NCBI RefSeq assembly: GCF_014217625.1 | Contig: NZ_CP043641.1 | Span: 1,116,001 to 1,180,000, forward strand | DNA: 64,000 bases | Origin: Leifsonia shinshuensis | GTDB lineage: Bacteria > Actinomycetota > Actinomycetes > Actinomycetales > Microbacteriaceae | Direction: 5' to 3' | In this document: piece by piece, positions 17,328 through 26,563 of the stretch | Layout: each line of letters begins with the position of its first letter | How positions within the stretch are numbered: position 1 is the first letter of the stretch | Notes under the pieces: model-generated | Seen by the model: the letters and a program-made list of their open reading frames with translations, nothing else | Databases searched by the model: none | What the model was told of the DNA's origin: nothing | Program-made: the position numbers and the translations under genes

Positions 17328-17584
17328 CCTCTCCCGCGCCGAGGGAGGAGGACGCCCGCGATGAGCGCCGCGACGACGACCGGTGTCACCACCGCCCACA
17401 GCCACGGCGGAACCGGCATGGCCAGGATGTTCGTCGGCGTGATGACGCACTCCCCACCCGACGGGCAGAATCCGGCGAGTCCGAGCGGCGCAGTCAGCAC
17501 CAGCACGAGGAGGACCGTCGCGGCGGACCACAGCGCGCGAACCCGCAATGACCGCCGCCGATCGGCCGCAGCCCGACCCCGCAT
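17324..17584 (-). CDS. Small two-helix membrane protein
   Basis: An 86-residue protein with two predicted membrane helices (about residues 17-38 and 58-80) separated by a short loop containing a CPSGGEC cysteine pair, which faces outward if the basic N-terminus is inside. No family recognised. Its stop overlaps the start of the lipoprotein gene by 4 bp, so the two are probably one unit at the cell envelope. Confidence 0.55.
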   Translation of the reverse strand: MRGRAAADRRRSLRVRALWSAATVLLVLVLTAPLGLAGFCPSGGECVITPTNILAMPVPPWLWAVVTPVVVAALIAGVLLPRRGRG

Positions 17585-17645
17585 CGCCGCCCCCGATCAC
17601 CGAAGCGCCCCGGAACCCTCAACAACGCGCGACGACGACCGATCC

Positions 17646-18040
17646 GGTGGAGATGGGGGGAATCGAACCCCCGTCCACTGCTGTGGTCGTATGCCTTCTA
17701 CGGGCGTAGCCAGTGAAGTCGCTTTCTCAGCCCCGGAACTTGTCGCTGGCACCTGCTCCGACGGGCTCAGTATCAGTTGGAGTCCCTCTGCGCCCTGATG
17801 CTCAACGCAGAAGCAAGTCTTCTAGCTGACGCCAGGATCCGGGTAGAAGACAGTTCCCGGTCTGACGGTCTCTTCAAATGGCGAAGGGGAACTTACGCCG
17901 CGAGGGCGAAGTCGGCCTTGGCCGAGACAGTGCTCTTGTTATTGGCACTTATTTTTTCGCATGGATCGTTTACGAGATAACCATGCATCCTCGACCCGCT
18001 TCTCACACTCTCGCAGACAATGTCGAAACCGATCATCCCC
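17646..18040 (-). ncRNA. ssrA: Transfer-messenger RNA (tmRNA)
   Basis: tmRNA for rescue of stalled ribosomes. The 5' end GGGGATGATCGGTTTCGACA (from 18040) and the 3' T-arm GGGGGTTCGATTCCCCCC with acceptor CATCTCC-A (ending about 17646) form the tRNA-like domain, with GGGGATG pairing to CATCTCC. The tag reading frame is at 17893-17946 and encodes ANNKSTVSAKADFALAA followed by TAA, ending in the ALAA degradation signal. The terminal CCA is not fully encoded (CCG in the genome). Its protein partner smpB is in the window at 26564-27040. A TAGAAT hexamer on this strand near 18124-18129 may belong to its promoter. Confidence 0.95.
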
Positions 18041-18145
18041 GTGCGACGGCCGTGAGGCCGGGTCGTCATCGCGCGCTGTTGAGTTGTCCAGATACACACC
18101 GCTCCTCGCGGCGAGCTTTTCATTCTACATCACCTCGGCGGCAGT

Positions 18146-18883
18146 TCAGGGCATGACGTCGCCCGAGTTCGGACCGAGCGTCTGGCCGACGAACAGGTTC
18201 CCTCCCGGGTCCGACGCCAGCAGCAGCGCAGCGGGCGCCACCTCCTCCGGGCGCCCGAACCGGCCGAGCGGGAGTTCGGCGCGCTTGGCCGCCTTCCACT
18301 CCTCGCTGATCCCGTCGACCAGCGGGGTCTCGATCGGGCCGGGCGCGATGGCGTTGACGAGCACACCCTGCGCCGACACCTCCAGCGCCAGCGACTTCAC
18401 GAAGGCGATGACCCCTGCCTTGGCCGCGGCGTAATGGGCCAGGCCGTCGCCGCCTTTCATGGCGAGCTGGGAGGACACCGCGATGATCCGGCCGTCCTGG
18501 CGGGCGAGCATCCCGGGGAGGACTGCCCTGGCCAGCAGGAAGACGCTGGTCAGGTCGATGCGCAGCGTCTCCTCCCAGCGGCCGAGCGGCATCGCGGCCA
18601 CGGGCGACTCGGTCAGGACGCCGTGCGAGGCGACCAGGATGTCGATGCGGCCGAGCCGACTCTCGGCGTCGGCGACCGCGGCCGCGACCGACTGCTCGTC
18701 GGCCGCGTCGAAGACGATGCCCGCCCTCCAGCCCTCCTCCGCGGCGAGGGCGGCGACGCGGGCGTCGCGGTCCGCGCCGACCACCTCGGCCCCACTGGCG
18801 GCGAAGAGCCGCGCGATCGCCAGCCCGATGCCGCTCGCCGCGCCGGTCACGAGGGCGGTGCGGCCATTCAGGACTCCGGTCAT
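18146..18883 (-). CDS. SDR family NAD(P)-dependent oxidoreductase (first copy)
   Basis: A 245-residue classical short-chain dehydrogenase/reductase. TGAASGIG (about residues 14-21) binds the cofactor, an aspartate (ADRDAR) at the end of the second strand favours NAD over NADP, and the catalytic Ser and YAAAK are in ISVSSQ-like AVSSQLAMKGG and HYAAAKAG. PGPIETPL marks the substrate lid. ATG with GGGGGAG upstream. It lies 9 nt after a paralogous SDR gene, at the end of the asparaginase/MFS string, and probably oxidises a hydroxyl in the same catabolic pathway. Confidence 0.88.
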   Translation of the reverse strand: MTGVLNGRTALVTGAASGIGLAIARLFAASGAEVVGADRDARVAALAAEEGWRAGIVFDAADEQSVAAAVADAESRLGRIDILVASHGVLTESPVAAMPLGRWEETLRIDLTSVFLLARAVLPGMLARQDGRIIAVSSQLAMKGGDGLAHYAAAKAGVIAFVKSLALEVSAQGVLVNAIAPGPIETPLVDGISEEWKAAKRAELPLGRFGRPEEVAPAALLLASDPGGNLFVGQTLGPNSGDVMP

Positions 18884-18892
18884 CGCTCCCCC

Positions 18893-19651
18893 TCAGTCCC
18901 GCATCGCGACGGTGAGCGCACCGTCGACGGTGATCGCCTGACCGCTCACATACGTGGCGTCGGCGGAGGTGAGGAAGGCGATCACCGACGCGACCTCCTC
19001 CGGCCGTCCGACACGGCCCCAGGGGATGTCGTCCCCGGCGGCACGCAGGCCGTCCGGGCCGAGCGAGTTGACTGCGTCCAGCGACTGCGGCGTCTCGATG
19101 AGGCCGGGGATGATCGCGTTCGCGCGCACCCGGCGCGGACCGAGCTCGACGGCCAGGCTGCGGATCAGGCCGAGGACGCCGGCCTTCGCCGCCGCGTAGT
19201 GGGCGTGCTCCTGCCAGCCGTAGACGCCGCCGGCGATGGAGGAGATGGCGACGATCGAGCCGCCGTCGCCGAGGTGCGGGACCGCGGCGCGGGCCAGCCG
19301 CATCACGCCGTGCAGGTCCACCTGCAGCACCTCGTCCCACTGCCGGTCGGTCATCTCGGCGAAGGGCGCCCGGCGGAGGATGCCGGCGTTGGCCACGACG
19401 TGGTCGATGCGCCCGTACGCGCTCAGCGCCGCGTCGGCGAACGCCTCGACGGAGGCGGTGCTCGACACGTCCAGGTCGACGACGACGCCCTCTCCCCCGG
19501 CCTCGCGCACCTGGCGGAGCGTCTCCCCCGCGTCGTGCGGGTCGGCGGCGTAATGGCCGATGACCACGCGGTCGCCGCGGGAGGCGAGCCGGACGGCGGC
19601 GGCCCGGCCGATCCCGGAGGCCGCGCCGCTGACGATGCTGACCGCGCTCAT
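18893..19651 (-). CDS. SDR family NAD(P)-dependent oxidoreductase (second copy)
   Basis: A 252-residue classical SDR with SGAASGIG for cofactor binding and the Ser/Tyr/Lys catalytic set in AISSIAGG and HYAAAKAG. C-terminal GQAITVDGALT is the usual SDR ending. The ATG overlaps the MFS stop by 4 bp. It and the neighbouring SDR share only family-level similarity, so they probably act on different intermediates. Substrate unknown. Confidence 0.88.
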   Translation of the reverse strand: MSAVSIVSGAASGIGRAAAVRLASRGDRVVIGHYAADPHDAGETLRQVREAGGEGVVVDLDVSSTASVEAFADAALSAYGRIDHVVANAGILRRAPFAEMTDRQWDEVLQVDLHGVMRLARAAVPHLGDGGSIVAISSIAGGVYGWQEHAHYAAAKAGVLGLIRSLAVELGPRRVRANAIIPGLIETPQSLDAVNSLGPDGLRAAGDDIPWGRVGRPEEVASVIAFLTSADATYVSGQAITVDGALTVAMRD

Positions 19652-21057
19652 CCGCCGACCTCCTCATCCGGCACGGAGCCCGCGACCGGGACCACCGCGT
19701 CGGCGGAGGCCGGAGCGGCCGCAGCGGCCGCAGCGGCCCGCGGGGTGACGGTCTTCGTCCCGAGCATGACCAGCCCGGACACCAGCGTCCCGAGCGCGCC
19801 GACCCAGAGCGCGGCGGTGGAGAACGGCACAGCGGCCGCGGTGAGCCCGGTGAGGATGAACCCGCCGATGATCGCGCCCGGCTGGCTCATCGCCCCGATG
19901 AACGTGCTGCCGGTCGCCCGGCAGTCCAGGTCGAAGCACTCCGCCTGGAAGAACATGATCGCCGCGTACGGCCCCAGCAGGAAGAACAGGCCGAGCATGT
20001 AGCTGATCAGCACGAACACGGTGTTGCTCGGCCCCAGCAGCAGCACGCCGAAGCAGATGCCGCCGAGGATCCAGCCGGTCACGATCACCCGCTTGCGGCC
20101 GAAGCGGTCGCCCAGCCAGCCGTGCGTGAGGTATCCGAGCGCGCCGACCAGGTTGGAACCGACCACGAGCATCAGCGCGTTGGAGGCATCGATGCCCTTG
20201 CCGGTCTGGAGGACGGTCGTGCCGAGCACCGAGAAGGTCTGGATGCCGAACCAGTTCACCAGCCAGGCCAGCGACAGAACGATGGTGTTGCGCAGGTGCT
20301 TGCCCTGGAAGATCCGCTTGAACGGAGCGGCGGTCTGGTGGTCGAGGCCTGCTGCTGCGGCGATCTGCGCGGCCTCCTCGACCCGGCCCTCCTTGCGCAG
20401 CGCGCGCACATGCTGCTGGACGACGAACTGCGGGCTCTCCTTGAGCCGCCGGCAGAGCAGCGCGACGCAGATCGCGGGGACCGTGGCGATCAGGAAGGCG
20501 ATGCGCCAGCTGTCGAGGCCGAAGATCGCGATGATGATGGCGACGAAGGCGGCCGCGAGCATCGCGCCGAGCGGCCATCCGGTCTGCACCATCGCGTAGA
20601 CGAAGCCCTGGTTGCGCTTGATCCGCTTGTCCTCGGTCAGCGCGTAGAGCTCGTTGAGGTAGGTGGCGTTGACGGACTGCTCCGCCAGGCCCAGGCCGCT
20701 GACCGAGCGCACGCCGACCAGGTACGCCGAGCTCATGGTGGCGGCGGTCGCGGCGGAGGACAGCGCTGTGCCGCCGACGGAGATGATCATGCCCTTCCGC
20801 CGGCCGAGCCGGTCGACCAGCGGGCCGACGCAGATCACGACGACGAAGGTACCGATGCTCACCAGTGTCGAGACGAGCAGCGCCTCACTGGTGCTCCAGC
20901 CGAAGTCGGCGGCGATGTCGGGCAGCAGCGTCCCGAACAGGATGAAGTCGTAGACCGCGATGGTCCAGGCGAAGAACGCGATGGCGGTCGCGCGGCGGGT
21001 TTCCTTGACGCCGACGGTGCGAAGCCGTCCGGCGGACTCACGAGCGACGGTGCTCAT
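19648..21057 (-). CDS. MFS transporter (sugar/organic acid porter type)
   Basis: A 469-residue major facilitator with about 12 membrane segments and two copies of the loop motif (GPLVDRLGRRKG and HGWLGDRFGRKR), as in sugar-porter and aromatic-acid/sialate symporter groups. The C-terminal tail is rich in Ala. ATG start with AAGGGGAG upstream. Within a LacI-controlled string it most likely imports the compound degraded by the neighbouring enzymes. Confidence 0.87.
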   Translation of the reverse strand: MSTVARESAGRLRTVGVKETRRATAIAFFAWTIAVYDFILFGTLLPDIAADFGWSTSEALLVSTLVSIGTFVVVICVGPLVDRLGRRKGMIISVGGTALSSAATAATMSSAYLVGVRSVSGLGLAEQSVNATYLNELYALTEDKRIKRNQGFVYAMVQTGWPLGAMLAAAFVAIIIAIFGLDSWRIAFLIATVPAICVALLCRRLKESPQFVVQQHVRALRKEGRVEEAAQIAAAAGLDHQTAAPFKRIFQGKHLRNTIVLSLAWLVNWFGIQTFSVLGTTVLQTGKGIDASNALMLVVGSNLVGALGYLTHGWLGDRFGRKRVIVTGWILGGICFGVLLLGPSNTVFVLISYMLGLFFLLGPYAAIMFFQAECFDLDCRATGSTFIGAMSQPGAIIGGFILTGLTAAAVPFSTAALWVGALGTLVSGLVMLGTKTVTPRAAAAAAAAPASADAVVPVAGSVPDEEVGG

Positions 21058-21109
21058 GTCTCCCCTTTCGTGGAGGGAATGCGTGGGTTGGGGGTGGGGG
21101 TGGACCGGC

Positions 21110-21988
21110 TCAGCGCCGGGGCGAACGACGCTGGAAGTCCTGCGCGATCTGGTCGAAGGTCGCCCAGCGCACGCCGTCGTGGCCGGAGATGTGCTCGATG
21201 AGCCGCTCCAGCATCAGCAGCACCTGCGGGCGTCCGGAGACGTCCGGGTGGATGGTGAAGGTGAACACGCCGTAGTCCTGCTCGCGGTACACCCAGTCGA
21301 ACTGGTCGCGCCACATCTCCTCGAGGTGGCGCGGGTTGACGAAGCCGTGGCTGTTGGGCGAGGACTTGATGAACATCATCGGAGGCAGGTCGTCGAGGTA
21401 CCAGCTCGCCGGGATCTCGACCAGGTCGGTCTCCGCGCCGCGCACCAGCGGGCGCATCCAGTCGGCGGCCTTCCCGTCGTAGTCGATCGGGGTCCAGCTG
21501 TCGCCGACCCGCACGTAGTACGGCTCGAAGTCGCGGTGCATCAGCGAGTGGTCGTAGCGGATGCCGCGCTCGATGAGGAGTTCGTTGGTCACCGGCGAGA
21601 ACTCCCACCACGGGGCGACGTAGCCGGTGGGCCGGCGTCCGGACCGGTCGGAGATGAGCTCGATGCAGTGGTCGAGGATGTCGGACTCCTGCTGCCTGCT
21701 CATCGCGATCGGGTTCTCGTGGCTGTAGCCGTGCAGGCCGATCTCGTGGCCGGAGGCGACGACCTGGTCGAACTGCTCCGGGAAGGTCTCGATGGAGTGG
21801 CCCGGCCAGAACCAGGTGGCGGGGAGGTCGTACTTCTCCAGCAGCCGGTTGAGCCGCGGGACGCCCACCTCCCCGGCGAAGAGTCCGCGGGAGATGTCTC
21901 CCGGCGAGTCCTGCCCGCCGTAGGAGCCGAGCCAGCCGCCGACGGCGTCGATGTCGATGCCGAAGGCGACGAAGATCTCTTTGGTCAT
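21110..21988 (-). CDS. Polysaccharide-deacetylase-fold hydrolase (PgdA/cyclic-imidase-like)
   Basis: A 292-residue NodB-homology protein of carbohydrate esterase family 4 fold. The opening [10 protein letters not shown] supplies the metal aspartate and HGYSHENP the HxxxH zinc ligands. [10 protein letters not shown] is a family loop. This N-terminus resembles the Helicobacter PgdA-like subgroup, whose relatives include cyclic-imide hydrolases and allantoinase (PuuE) rather than secreted peptidoglycan deacetylases. No signal peptide, so cytosolic. The ATG at 21988 overlaps the asparaginase stop (ATGA). With an asparaginase next door, hydrolysis of a cyclic amide or imide is an attractive guess, not proven. 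Confidence 0.8.
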   Translation of the reverse strand: MTKEIFVAFGIDIDAVGGWLGSYGGQDSPGDISRGLFAGEVGVPRLNRLLEKYDLPATWFWPGHSIETFPEQFDQVVASGHEIGLHGYSHENPIAMSRQQESDILDHCIELISDRSGRRPTGYVAPWWEFSPVTNELLIERGIRYDHSLMHRDFEPYYVRVGDSWTPIDYDGKAADWMRPLVRGAETDLVEIPASWYLDDLPPMMFIKSSPNSHGFVNPRHLEEMWRDQFDWVYREQDYGVFTFTIHPDVSGRPQVLLMLERLIEHISGHDGVRWATFDQIAQDFQRRSPRR

Positions 21989-23007
21989 GGTGTGTCTTCC
22001 TTCTTCCGATCGGTGATGGAGGTTCCGTGCGCCGGCCCGGCGAAGGCCGCGAACCGGTGGGCGACGCGGTCGGCCGGCTCGGTGTCGAGCAGCAGTGCGA
22101 GCAGGATGCGCGCCTGCGACGCGGGCAGCGTCACAGCGGGGAGGGCGCCGGCGCCGACCGCGTCCACGCCCCCGCCGCCGCCGTACAGCGGCACGACCGG
22201 TCCGCGCGGCACCCGGGTGGAGAGCGCGACGACCACGCCGGCCCGCGTCGCGGCTTGGATGGCGTCGATCAGCGCGGCCGAGGCGTTGCCCGATCCGGTG
22301 CCGATGAGGACGATCCCGCGCGCGCCGGCGGCGACGGCCGCGTCGAACAGGGTGCGGTCGCCGCCCGGGTGGCAGACGACGGCGTCGACCCGGATGTCGT
22401 CGAATCCGCGACCCGGCCGTGGGAGTGCGGCCGGGCGCACCGGGGACGCCGCGAACATCGCGCGACCGCCGGCCACGAGACCGACCGCGCCGCTGTCGTG
22501 CGCGGCGAACGGCGCGGGTGCGAGGGTCTCGGCCTTGTGCACCCCGCGGGCGGCGAAGACCATGCCCGCGAAGCACACCAGCACGCCGCGTCCGCGGGCG
22601 GCGGGGTCTGCGGCCAGGGCGATGGCGTCGGCCAGATTGCCCGGGCCGTCCGAGGCGGGATGATCGGCCGGACGCTGCGACCCGGTGAAGACGACGGGGC
22701 GCTCGTCGGAGTGCACGGCGTCCGCGAGGAACGCCGACTCCTCCAGGGTGTCGGTCCCGTGCGTCACCACGATCCCGTCCACCTCCGCACGGCCGAGCTG
22801 TCCGGCGATCGCCTCGCTCAGCTCCCGCAGGTCGCGCAGCGTGAGGTTGAACGAGTTCTTGCGGAGGACGTCGACGCTCTCGACGGTGACTCCCGCGACC
22901 TCCACACCGGCGACGAGCGCCGGGCCGCCGTCGGTCGCCACCGAACCGCCCGCTCCGGAGCGGGAGGAGATGGTCCCCCCGGTGGCGAGGACGACGATGT
23001 GCGGCAT
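21985..23007 (-). CDS. Type II-like asparaginase / amidase
   Basis: A 340-residue L-asparaginase family protein. Both active-site threonine motifs are present: ATGGTISS near the N-terminus and [11 protein letters not shown], with the catalytic Lys in GVHKAET. Start chosen at ATG 23007, where family similarity begins and AAGGA lies about 11 nt upstream; the frame is open further. Lacks a signal peptide. It is the first gene of the LacI-controlled string and probably cleaves a side-chain amide, with asparagine only one possible substrate given its catabolic neighbours. Confidence 0.85.
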   Translation of the reverse strand: MPHIVVLATGGTISSRSGAGGSVATDGGPALVAGVEVAGVTVESVDVLRKNSFNLTLRDLRELSEAIAGQLGRAEVDGIVVTHGTDTLEESAFLADAVHSDERPVVFTGSQRPADHPASDGPGNLADAIALAADPAARGRGVLVCFAGMVFAARGVHKAETLAPAPFAAHDSGAVGLVAGGRAMFAASPVRPAALPRPGRGFDDIRVDAVVCHPGGDRTLFDAAVAAGARGIVLIGTGSGNASAALIDAIQAATRAGVVVALSTRVPRGPVVPLYGGGGGVDAVGAGALPAVTLPASQARILLALLLDTEPADRVAHRFAAFAGPAHGTSITDRKKEDTP

Positions 23008-23083
23008 CGGCGGCGGATCCTTTCGTACGACGGTGGACGTGCAAGGTGCGACGGGAAGGTCTGGCAGACACTCTTGCACAACT

Positions 23084-23118
23084 CAATCGATTGCGTCAAT
23101 CGTTTGTGTTGACGATTG
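23084..23118. promoter_or_regulatory. LacI-type operator cluster in the divergent promoter region
   Basis: Between the divergent asparaginase and LacI genes lie a perfect 10-bp palindrome CAATCGATTG (23084-23093) and an inverted repeat CAATCGT (23097-23103) / ACGATTG (23112-23118). The half-site CAATCG occurs three times. TTGACG-like -35 elements occur on both strands (minus 23094-23099, plus 23109-23114), so a bound repressor would block both promoters. Confidence 0.55.
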
Positions 23119-23218
23119 TGGAAGCAATGCCCGCGCCGGGCGCGGATCTGCCGCTCCGCGGGCCGTCGCGGGGCCGCGGGCCCGGCGGGCACGCCATAAT
23201 GGCGGCAGAAGGAGCGCA

Positions 23219-24247
23219 ATGACAGGAAAAGCCCCGGCAGGCCGACGCCCCGCCACGCAGCGGACGATCGCCGACCGCGTCGGAGTCTCGGTCACCACGG
23301 TCTCCCGCGTGCTGGCCGCCGGCGAGGAGGATGCCGCCCGCTGGGCCTCGCCGGAGACGGTCGCGGCCATCCTCGCCGTCGCCCGCGAGACGGGCTACCG
23401 GCCGAACCCGCACGCGGCGAGCCTGCGCACATCGCGGTCGAACCTCGTCGGCGTGCTCGTCCCGCGCCTCCAGGACTTCGTGCTCGCGACCATCTACGAG
23501 GGCATCGACGAGGCGGCGACCGAGCACGGGGTCTCCGCGTTCGTGACCAACTCGCTCGACGACGACGAGCTGCGCAGCGCGCGCACGGAGTCCATGCTCG
23601 ACCGGCGGGTCGACGGCCTGATCTTCGGAGACGCCCACCTGGAGGACCCGTACCTCGACGCTCTCGCCGAACGGGACGTGCCGTTCGTACTCACCTCGCG
23701 GCGCAGCGGCGACCACATCGCCGTCACCTGCGACGACGCGCTCGGCGGCCGGCTGGTCGCGGAGCACCTGCTGGCGACCGGCCGCCGCGACGTGGCCGTC
23801 CTGGCCGGCCTCCCGTTCGCCTCGACGGGCCGGGAGCGGACGCGCGGACTGGTCGACGCCTACCGCGAGGCCGGGGTCGACATTCCGGAGCACCGCATCG
23901 TCTCGATCGGCTTCGACGCCCCGGCCGGCCGCGAGGGCGCCGAGCGCATCTTCGCGGAGAAGCCGTACCCGGACGCGGTGTTCGCGACCAACGACTTCGC
24001 CGCGATCGGGGCGCTCGGGGTGATCGAGCGGATGGGACTGCGCGTTCCGGAGGACGTGGCGCTGGTCGGCTACAACGACACCCCGCTCGCGGCGTCCGAC
24101 GCCCTGTCGCTGACGACGGTGCGCTCCCCCATGCACGAGATGGGACGGCGGGCGCTGGAGACTCTGCTCCGCGCCATCGACGGGGAGCAGGTCGAGTCGC
24201 AGCGACTGCGGCCCGAACTCATCGTCCGGCGCAGCACCGCGGGCTGA
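23219..24247 (+). CDS. LacI family transcriptional regulator
   Basis: A 342-residue regulator. The N-terminal helix-turn-helix TIADRVGVSVTTVSRVLA (about residues 15-32) and hinge NPHAASLRTSRSNLVGVLVP are typical LacI features. The remainder is a periplasmic-binding-protein-like effector domain ending with GYNDTPLA and LTTVRSPMHEMG. ATG at 23219 with AGAAGGAG upstream; the open frame extends upstream across the divergent gene but without protein-like character. It is divergent from the asparaginase operon with palindromic sites between, so it most likely represses that operon and itself until an inducer binds. Confidence 0.9.
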   Translation: MTGKAPAGRRPATQRTIADRVGVSVTTVSRVLAAGEEDAARWASPETVAAILAVARETGYRPNPHAASLRTSRSNLVGVLVPRLQDFVLATIYEGIDEAATEHGVSAFVTNSLDDDELRSARTESMLDRRVDGLIFGDAHLEDPYLDALAERDVPFVLTSRRSGDHIAVTCDDALGGRLVAEHLLATGRRDVAVLAGLPFASTGRERTRGLVDAYREAGVDIPEHRIVSIGFDAPAGREGAERIFAEKPYPDAVFATNDFAAIGALGVIERMGLRVPEDVALVGYNDTPLAASDALSLTTVRSPMHEMGRRALETLLRAIDGEQVESQRLRPELIVRRSTAG

Positions 24248-24303
24248 CGACGGCGCGCACCGCCGTCCTTCTGCGCCGCGGCGGTCTATGCCAGGATCGG
24301 TGG

Positions 24304-24969
24304 ATGGCCGACACCATCATCACCGTCCAGGGCGAGTACGAGCTGAAGCATCCGGCGGAGCGGGGCGCGGTGCGGCTGAGCGTCGCGTACGAGGGCGAGC
24401 AGCGCGACGAGGCGCTCGCGCTCACCACCCAGCGGCACGCCTCCCTGGCGGCCGAGCTGCGCGAACTGCACAACCCGCAGACCGGGCCGGTGACCTCCTG
24501 GGCCTCCGACCAGCTGCGGGTATGGGGCGACCGGCCCTGGAATCAGGACGGCCGACGGCTCTCGCCGATCTACCACGCGGAGATCGGGATGGACGTCACC
24601 TTCAGCGAGCTGACCGCGCTGTCCGACTGGGTGGGCGTCGTCTCACTGCTCGACGGGGTCACGATCCAGGGCGTCACCTGGAGCCTGACGGAGGCTCGGC
24701 GCCAGTCGATCACGCAGGAGGCGCGGCGGCGGGCGGTGGAGAACGCGGTCGCCAAGGCGACGGTGTACGCGACGAGTCTCGGGCTGACGGCGGTGAAGCC
24801 GCTCGCGCTCAGCGACCCGGGGATGCTGGGCGACGGGCCGTCGAACGGTCAGCCGCAGCCGCTCCAGGCCCGGGCGATGTCGGCCGAGCTCGGCGGCGCG
24901 ACGCTCGCGCTGAAGCCCGAGGACATCACGGTCGCCGTGCAGGTGCACGCGCGGTTCGCGGCGTCCTGA
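24304..24969 (+). CDS. SIMPL (DUF541) domain protein
   Basis: A 221-residue protein of the SIMPL/DUF541 family. It begins ITVQGEYELKHPAERGAV, the usual opening beta-strand of the family, and ends with EDITVAVQVHARF. Most members are secreted or periplasmic, but no signal peptide is seen here, so it is probably cytosolic. ATG start with little room for a leader. The family's molecular role is unclear. Confidence 0.78.
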   Translation: MADTIITVQGEYELKHPAERGAVRLSVAYEGEQRDEALALTTQRHASLAAELRELHNPQTGPVTSWASDQLRVWGDRPWNQDGRRLSPIYHAEIGMDVTFSELTALSDWVGVVSLLDGVTIQGVTWSLTEARRQSITQEARRRAVENAVAKATVYATSLGLTAVKPLALSDPGMLGDGPSNGQPQPLQARAMSAELGGATLALKPEDITVAVQVHARFAAS

Positions 24970-24985
24970 CGCGGAGAACTCCCGC

Positions 24986-25684
24986 TCAGCTGCTGGGCGA
25001 GGGCGTCGGCGTCGGGCCGGACTGACCCGGCCGCAGCGGGAGGTCGGCGACGTTGAGGATGCGGACCGCCGTCACCGTGGTCCCCGAGCGGGTGCCGACG
25101 ACGATCACCTCGTCGCCGGCGGCGAAGTCTGAGGCCCTCTGCGTCTGGCCCGGCGCTCCATACACGGTGGACGATGTGGTGTCGACGGTCAGGGTCGTGC
25201 CGCGCTGTGTCCGGATGGTCCAGGTCGAGCCGGAGATCGAGGCTACGGTGCCGCGGACGACGCCCTTCGCGATCGGGCCCTCGTCCTGGCGGCCGCCCTG
25301 GCCGGAGCCGCTGCCGTTGCCCTTGCCGTTCTGGCCGGGGGCGCCCGGCTTCACCGGGACCGGGCCGCCCTGGCCGTCGTGCAGCAGCCGCGACACCGAC
25401 GAGCCCGCGTGGAACACGACCGAGCCCACGGCGAACGCACCGGTGCCGGCGATGCCGAACAGCACGATGACGCCGAGCACGAGCGTCGAGATGGCGAACG
25501 CCAGACCGTGGCGCTTGTAGAACGGCTCCCCCACCGGGCGCGCGGGAGGCCCGTACTGCTGCGTCGGCGGCCCGTACGGGTGCGCGGCCTGCTGCGGCGG
25601 CACGTCGTGCCGCGGCACCTCATTCTGCGCGCCGGGCTGCTGCGGGTACAGCGGCTCGGTGGGCTGGTTCTCGTCCATGGTCAC
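24986..25684 (-). CDS. Single-pass membrane protein with DUF5666-like domain
   Basis: A 232-residue protein. A Pro/Gln/Tyr-rich cytoplasmic N-terminus (about 55 residues) precedes one membrane helix (about 61-85, AFAISTLVLGVIVLFGIAG). A Gly/Lys/Ser-rich linker then leads to an extracytoplasmic beta-domain with GTVASISGSTWTI and DEVIVVGTRSGTTVTA, the pattern of DUF5666. The tail is PTPTPSPSS. GTG 25684 has AGG 7 nt upstream; ATG 25678 is an alternative. Function unknown; an OB-like extracellular fold is inferred. Confidence 0.75.
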   Translation of the reverse strand: MTMDENQPTEPLYPQQPGAQNEVPRHDVPPQQAAHPYGPPTQQYGPPARPVGEPFYKRHGLAFAISTLVLGVIVLFGIAGTGAFAVGSVVFHAGSSVSRLLHDGQGGPVPVKPGAPGQNGKGNGSGSGQGGRQDEGPIAKGVVRGTVASISGSTWTIRTQRGTTLTVDTTSSTVYGAPGQTQRASDFAAGDEVIVVGTRSGTTVTAVRILNVADLPLRPGQSGPTPTPSPSS

Positions 25685-25742
25685 AAGAACACCTGATCGA
25701 GCCGCGATACCGCTGAACGCCGGTTATGGCTTCGATGTGAAC

Positions 25743-26516
25743 TCACGACGGCTCGACCAGCACGGAACGGAGTTTCGCCAGCTCCAGCTCGTCCAGCCCG
25801 GTGGCGAGCAGGTACTCGCGCACGCTCCCGAACCTGCGCTCCACCACGTCGAGCGCCTCCTCGAGCGCTTCGGGTGGGCTGCCGCCGAGGATGATGCGGA
25901 GGTCGGGCGTGACCTCGACCCCGTGGCTGCGCACCAGGTCGATCATCCCGTCCAGCCAGGGACCGTGGAGGTTGGCCTGGGTCGCCGCGTAGTCGGCGAC
26001 CACCAGCTCGCGCTCGACGCCCACCGCGAGCAGCGCGAGGGCGACGACGATGCCGGTGCGGTCCTTGCCCGCGGTGCAGTGCACGACGACGGCCTCGCCG
26101 CCGGTGTCCGCGATCTCCCGCAGCGCGGTCACGATGACGTCGCCGTGCTGCAGCAGGATCTTCTCGTAGAGCCCGACCAGCGTGATGCCGATCGTCGACT
26201 GCGACGCGCCGGAGCCTTCGAACACCGGGAGGTGCAGGCGCTGGAGGTCGAGACCGTCGACGTCGTCCGGCATCACCGAGACCTCGAAGTCGTCGCGGAG
26301 GTCGATCACGACCCGCACGTCGAGGTCGCGGAGCGTCTGCCGCCCCTCGTCGCCGAGCCGCGCGAGCCCGTCCGAGCGGAACAGCTTGCCGCGGCGCACC
26401 ACACCCTCGGGGACCGGGTAGCCGCCCGCGTCGCGGAAGTTGTACGTGCCGTTCACCGGGATGCGCGCCGCGACGACGCCTGTCGTTCCGGCCGTCGCCT
26501 CGTCGTTGCTGCTCAT
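25743..26516 (-). CDS. Tyrosine/serine protein phosphatase (DSP-type)
   Basis: A 257-residue cysteine phosphatase with the P-loop HCTAGKDRTG (CX5R). An upstream NFRDAGGYP motif and LFRSDGLARL are typical of the bacterial tyrosine-phosphatase family that includes MptpB-like enzymes. The conserved aspartate is in the VVIDLRDD region. ATG 26516 with GGATGAGG upstream. Could act on phospho-proteins or phosphoinositides. Not obviously linked to its neighbours, although it follows smpB on the same strand with a 47-nt gap. Confidence 0.87.
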   Translation of the reverse strand: MSSNDEATAGTTGVVAARIPVNGTYNFRDAGGYPVPEGVVRRGKLFRSDGLARLGDEGRQTLRDLDVRVVIDLRDDFEVSVMPDDVDGLDLQRLHLPVFEGSGASQSTIGITLVGLYEKILLQHGDVIVTALREIADTGGEAVVVHCTAGKDRTGIVVALALLAVGVERELVVADYAATQANLHGPWLDGMIDLVRSHGVEVTPDLRIILGGSPPEALEEALDVVERRFGSVREYLLATGLDELELAKLRSVLVEPS

Positions 26517-26563
26517 GCCCTCATCCTGCCACCCGGCGCCGACAGCACGCCGTGCGGGGCAGG

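Noticed and set aside
17950..17990. Further copy of the GTCGAGGGGC repeat (CGTTTACG inside ssrA)
   Set aside because: Only eight bases match and they lie within conserved tmRNA sequence.
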